In this document: piece after piece, positions 6,602 to 8,257 of the stretch
Layout: the number at the start of each line of letters is the position of its first letter
How positions within the stretch are numbered: the stretch's first letter is position 1
Assembly (NCBI GenBank): GCA_934481505.1
Contig: CAKSPP010000051.1
Location: 1-8,257, forward strand
Length of the DNA: 8,257 bases
DNA from: an uncultured Eubacteriales bacterium
GTDB taxonomy: Bacteria > Bacillota > Clostridia > Oscillospirales > UBA644
Reading direction: 5' to 3'
Notes under the pieces: generated by a model
The model's input: the letters and a program-made list of their open reading frames with translations, nothing else
The model's database searches: none
What the model was told of the DNA's origin: nothing
Program-made: the position numbers and the translations under genes

Positions 6602-6640
6602 AAGATCTCGGCAGCCGCCGAACGGCGGTTTCCGGATCTT
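6602..6640. other. Strong hairpin between rodA and tRNA-Thr
   Basis: An outer stem AAGATC (6602-6607) / GATCTT (6635-6640), extended by CGG/CCG across a one-base bulge, encloses an inner GC-rich stem, CCGCC/GGCGG around a GAAC loop (about 6615-6628). On the plus strand it is followed only by CTTCAAT, too poor in T for a good terminator. On the minus strand the stem is followed by a T-run (from the A-run at 6598-6603), so it resembles a terminator for transcripts heading into rodA from the right. It could also be a 3' end stabiliser or processing signal in a rodA-tRNA transcript. Confidence 0.6.
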
Positions 6641-6646
6641 CAATAT

Positions 6647-6722
6647 GCTGATGTAGCACAGTCGGTAGTGCAGCTGATTCGTAATCAGCAGGTCGTGCGT
6701 TCAAGTCGCATCATCAGCTCCA
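6647..6722 (+). tRNA. tRNA-Thr (anticodon CGT)
   Basis: This is a complete 76-base cloverleaf with encoded CCA. The acceptor stem GCTGATG/CATCAGC is perfectly paired. U8-A9 is TA, and the D stem GCAC/GTGC closes loop AGTCGGTA. The anticodon stem GCTGA/TCAGC holds loop TTCGTAA with anticodon CGT at 6680-6682, reading ACG (Thr). The variable loop is AGGTC. The T stem GTGCG/CGCAT (with one G-T pair) closes TTCAAGT. The discriminator base is T, followed by CCA (6720-6722). No promoter of its own is apparent in the 47 bases after rodA, so it may be processed from the rodA transcript. A palindromic terminator follows immediately. Confidence 0.97.
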
Positions 6723-6751
6723 AAACCCCAAAGGATATCCTTTGGGGTTTT
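6722..6751 (+). terminator. Palindromic intrinsic terminator after tRNA-Thr
   Basis: A perfect 30-base palindrome starts at the last base of the tRNA: AAAACCCCAAAGG joined to CCTTTGGGGTTTT through ATAT. The right arm ends in TTTT and is followed by ACATTTT. It would stop the rodA/tRNA transcript and, being symmetrical with an A-run on its left arm, could act in both directions. Confidence 0.85.
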
Positions 6752-6755
6752 ACAT

Positions 6756-6783
6756 TTTCACTGTTCACTTTTCACTCTTCACT
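6756..6783. repeat. Four tandem heptamers, consensus NTTCACT
   Basis: Four back-to-back 7-base units are seen: TTTCACT (6756-6762), GTTCACT (6763-6769), TTTCACT (6770-6776) and CTTCACT (6777-6783). Only the first base of the unit varies. The array lies just after the tRNA-Thr terminator in non-coding DNA. Confidence 0.85.
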
Positions 6784-6929
6784 AAAACAGAACACCTTTT
6801 TATCCGACTTCAGTTTCCCGACAGACAATAGGTTTGGAAGATTGTTTCGGCGAACCGTAGGAGAATCGAACCCCGCCATCAAAGTTCGAATAACGAAAAC
6901 AATGGTTCCCCAAAGAAGAGTCGAACTGC
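6784..6929. other. Non-coding gap with two imperfectly repeated T-arm-like motifs
   Basis: No convincing gene is seen here on either strand. AGGAGAATCGAAC (6859-6871) and AGAAGAGTCGAAC (6914-6926) are imperfect direct repeats (11 of 13 identical) 55 bases apart. Read on the minus strand they give GTTCGATTCTCCT and GTTCGACTCTTCT, reminiscent of tRNA T-loops; GGTTCCCC (6904-6911) and a central TTCGAA (6885-6890) add to the resemblance. No complete cloverleaf can be folded. It could be tRNA-derived debris, an old attachment region, or a dispersed intergenic repeat of this genome. Confidence 0.45.
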
Positions 6930-6960
6930 AAAAAAATAAGGAGCCCGAAAATCGGGCTCC
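6928..6960 (-). terminator. Strong intrinsic terminator of the surface-protein gene
   Basis: A perfect 9-base-pair stem, GGAGCCCGA (6940-6948) and TCGGGCTCC (6952-6960), with a 3-base loop, is followed on the minus strand by TTATTTTTTT. It lies about 20 bases after the stop codon of the leftward gene ending at 6980, and is a textbook Rho-independent terminator for it. Confidence 0.93.
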
Positions 6961-6979
6961 GGTTTCTTTTTCAGATCAA

Positions 6980-8257
6980 TTATCTGTTGTAGTTTTTCTT
7001 TGCTTTAACGAGAGCAACTGCACAGCCTGCGGAGACGATTGCGGTCACTGCGAAGAGTGCGGTAAGAGCGTCTGCGGTGTTGTCGGGCTTCTTGATGTCG
7101 CTGCCGCCGTTATTATTACCACCGTTGTTTCCACCGTTGCCGCCGTTATTTATCGGAGCATACGGATCGTCATAGACAAAGCCTGCGATACGAGCATCAT
7201 AATTATCAACGGTTTCAGCGTAAGCGTCTATAAGTTCGACAACTTCGTCGTTAAGTCCTTTGAAAGATTCGGAATAAGCAACAGAGTCGTCGGTGAAGCT
7301 GTCAGCCTGACCTGCGGGTCTGTACTGAACGATACCTGCAAGAGGATAAGCAGCCATACCGAATTCGTCGACTTCGTTAAGGTATTCCTCAACAAGTTCT
7401 TTTGTTTCTTCAAGAGTTGCAAGAGTGTCGGCGTCGCCGTCGGTTATATTTTTGATGATATAATCCATTTTTGCGAGGGTCTTATACATCTCGGAAGCGG
7501 ATTTAAGAACCATATGTCCGTCGGCATTGATATACTCGATAAAGCTCTGGAAAATTGCGGCAGCGTCCTTAGCGGTTGCAGCTGCGTTCATAGCGGATTT
7601 GGTTTCTTCTGCTTTTGCTGCGACAGCCTTAGCGTCTCTGCCTGCAACATAGAGGGAAGAATCAACTGCCATAAAGTGTTCGAAGAGTCCGTTAATGCCT
7701 TTTTCTTCGCCTACTTTGGAGTTTGCGTAGAATTCCTTGTATGTATCGGTATCGGTTACGAAACGTTTTGCAAAGGCGTAAAGATAGCCGGAGTTTTCGT
7801 CTTTTTTATCCTTAAGCTGCATCGGCCAGGTGAAAGCAAGATCTTGGCTTCCGCTTTCTTTAATACCTTTTTCTTCGATAACTTTTGCGAAATCATAGAA
7901 ATATCCGAAAAGTTTATCGGTAAGGAAAATGCTGCCTGCGTCGTGTCCGCCGGCAATCCAAGCGTTAAGAACAGCGGCTGCATCACGAAGATTTTCATCG
8001 GAAGGATCTGCTTTGTAGTTTGCGATAATAATATCGAGTGCTGCACAGAGACCTTTTCCGTTAGCTGCTTTATTGGCGGCACTGAGTTCGATATTGCTGC
8101 CGAGATTTATTCTGTCGACACCGAGTCCGTCGGTATAATCGCGGATACCCTGAAGGTCGGCAAGAACTCTTGCGGTTGTGTCTTCTTCGGCGGAGGTCAT
8201 TATCGGCATTGCGACAGAGACGACCATGCAGAAAACAAGCGTAAACAAGATAGAAAG
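6980..8257 (-). CDS. Unrecognised secreted, C-terminally anchored surface protein (5' end outside window)
   Basis: I do not recognise a family. The frame is open to the right edge (425 visible residues), so the start codon lies outside; the first residues LSILFTLVFCMVVSV are the core of a signal peptide with probable cleavage after TSA (residue 23). An acidic, Ala-rich, mostly helical ectodomain (about 24-365) follows, with WPMQLKDKKDENSGYLYAF, FEHFMAVDSSLYVAGRD and PLAGIVQYRPAG among its more distinctive stretches. Then comes a low-complexity Asn/Gly linker (about 370-387; DNA about 7099-7150), KKPDNTADAL, one hydrophobic helix (about 397-417) and a basic tail KAKKNYNR. This is the layout of a Gram-positive surface protein. 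KPDNTAD is at best a strongly degenerate sortase motif, so simple membrane anchoring is equally likely. A TTG at 8246-8248 is not a credible start because it cuts the signal peptide. The gene ends at a strong terminator and seems to be the last of its unit. Confidence 0.85.
   Translation of the reverse strand, partial: LSILFTLVFCMVVSVAMPIMTSAEEDTTARVLADLQGIRDYTDGLGVDRINLGSNIELSAANKAANGKGLCAALDIIIANYKADPSDENLRDAAAVLNAWIAGGHDAGSIFLTDKLFGYFYDFAKVIEEKGIKESGSQDLAFTWPMQLKDKKDENSGYLYAFAKRFVTDTDTYKEFYANSKVGEEKGINGLFEHFMAVDSSLYVAGRDAKAVAAKAEETKSAMNAAATAKDAAAIFQSFIEYINADGHMVLKSASEMYKTLAKMDYIIKNITDGDADTLATLEETKELVEEYLNEVDEFGMAAYPLAGIVQYRPAGQADSFTDDSVAYSESFKGLNDEVVELIDAYAETVDNYDARIAGFVYDDPYAPINNGGNGGNNGGNNNGGSDIKKPDNTADALTALFAVTAIVSAGCAVALVKAKKNYNR

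Noticed and set aside
6756..6783. Heptamer array as the start of a CRISPR
   Set aside because: Units are 7 bases with no spacers and no cas genes.
6841..6930. A second (minus-strand) tRNA gene suggested by TTCGA-containing T-loop-like sequences
   Set aside because: T stems do not pair properly and no acceptor, D or anticodon arms can be assembled.
8246..8248. TTG as the start codon of the surface-protein gene
   Set aside because: The frame is open beyond it to the window edge and it would leave the signal peptide without its basic N-terminus; the true start is outside.

Overview
The window (about 8.3 kb, mid-GC) looks like chromosome of a Clostridia-type Firmicute. Supports for this are strong AGGAGG-type ribosome binding sites, a consensus sigma-A promoter, an ECF-transporter S component, a YwlG/TIGR01440 protein, a SpoIVFB-like site-2 protease beside rodA, and a ComEC/Rec2 competence protein. 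I cannot name the genus. No phage, IS element, CRISPR array or defence island is visible; nearly everything is recognisable core-type biology.

Layout. (1) Positions 1-4453, minus strand: a tight five-gene run read from high to low coordinates: comEC, an HD-domain protein, a DNA-deoxyinosine (hypoxanthine) glycosylase, an ECF S component, and a ywlG-family gene cut by the left window edge. Gaps are 1 to 10 bases or ATGA overlaps, and several ribosome binding sites lie inside the end of the preceding gene, so the run is very probably one translationally linked operon. (2) Positions 4530-5332, minus strand: a 76-residue single-span membrane protein overlapping by ATGA a compact 191-residue M50 (SpoIVFB-like) intramembrane protease. 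This pair may be upstream in the same transcript as comEC. (3) Positions 5333-5456: divergent intergenic region with a perfect TTGACA-N17-TATAAT promoter facing right and a much weaker candidate facing left. (4) Positions 5457-6599, plus strand: rodA-type SEDS glycosyltransferase, followed 47 bases later by tRNA-Thr(CGU) and a palindromic terminator. (5) Positions 6752-6939: non-coding stretch with a four-copy heptamer repeat and two imperfectly repeated tRNA-T-arm-like motifs. (6) Positions 6980-8257, minus strand: an unrecognised secreted or surface protein with a signal peptide (start outside the window), an Asn/Gly linker and a C-terminal membrane anchor, ending at a strong intrinsic terminator.

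How the genes fit together. rodA next to a SpoIVFB-like protease matches the mre-min-rodA-spoIVF neighbourhood known from spore-forming Firmicutes. What is unusual is that the position of spoIVFA is taken by a tiny membrane protein without a LytM domain, and that the protease lacks a CBS domain. The comEC operon combines DNA import (ComEC) with repair of deaminated adenine (glycosylase), plus genes of unclear link (HD protein, vitamin-type transporter subunit, YwlG). The points most worth following up are the minimal SpoIVF-like pair, the composition of the comEC operon, the unknown anchored surface protein, and the repeat-bearing gap downstream of the tRNA.
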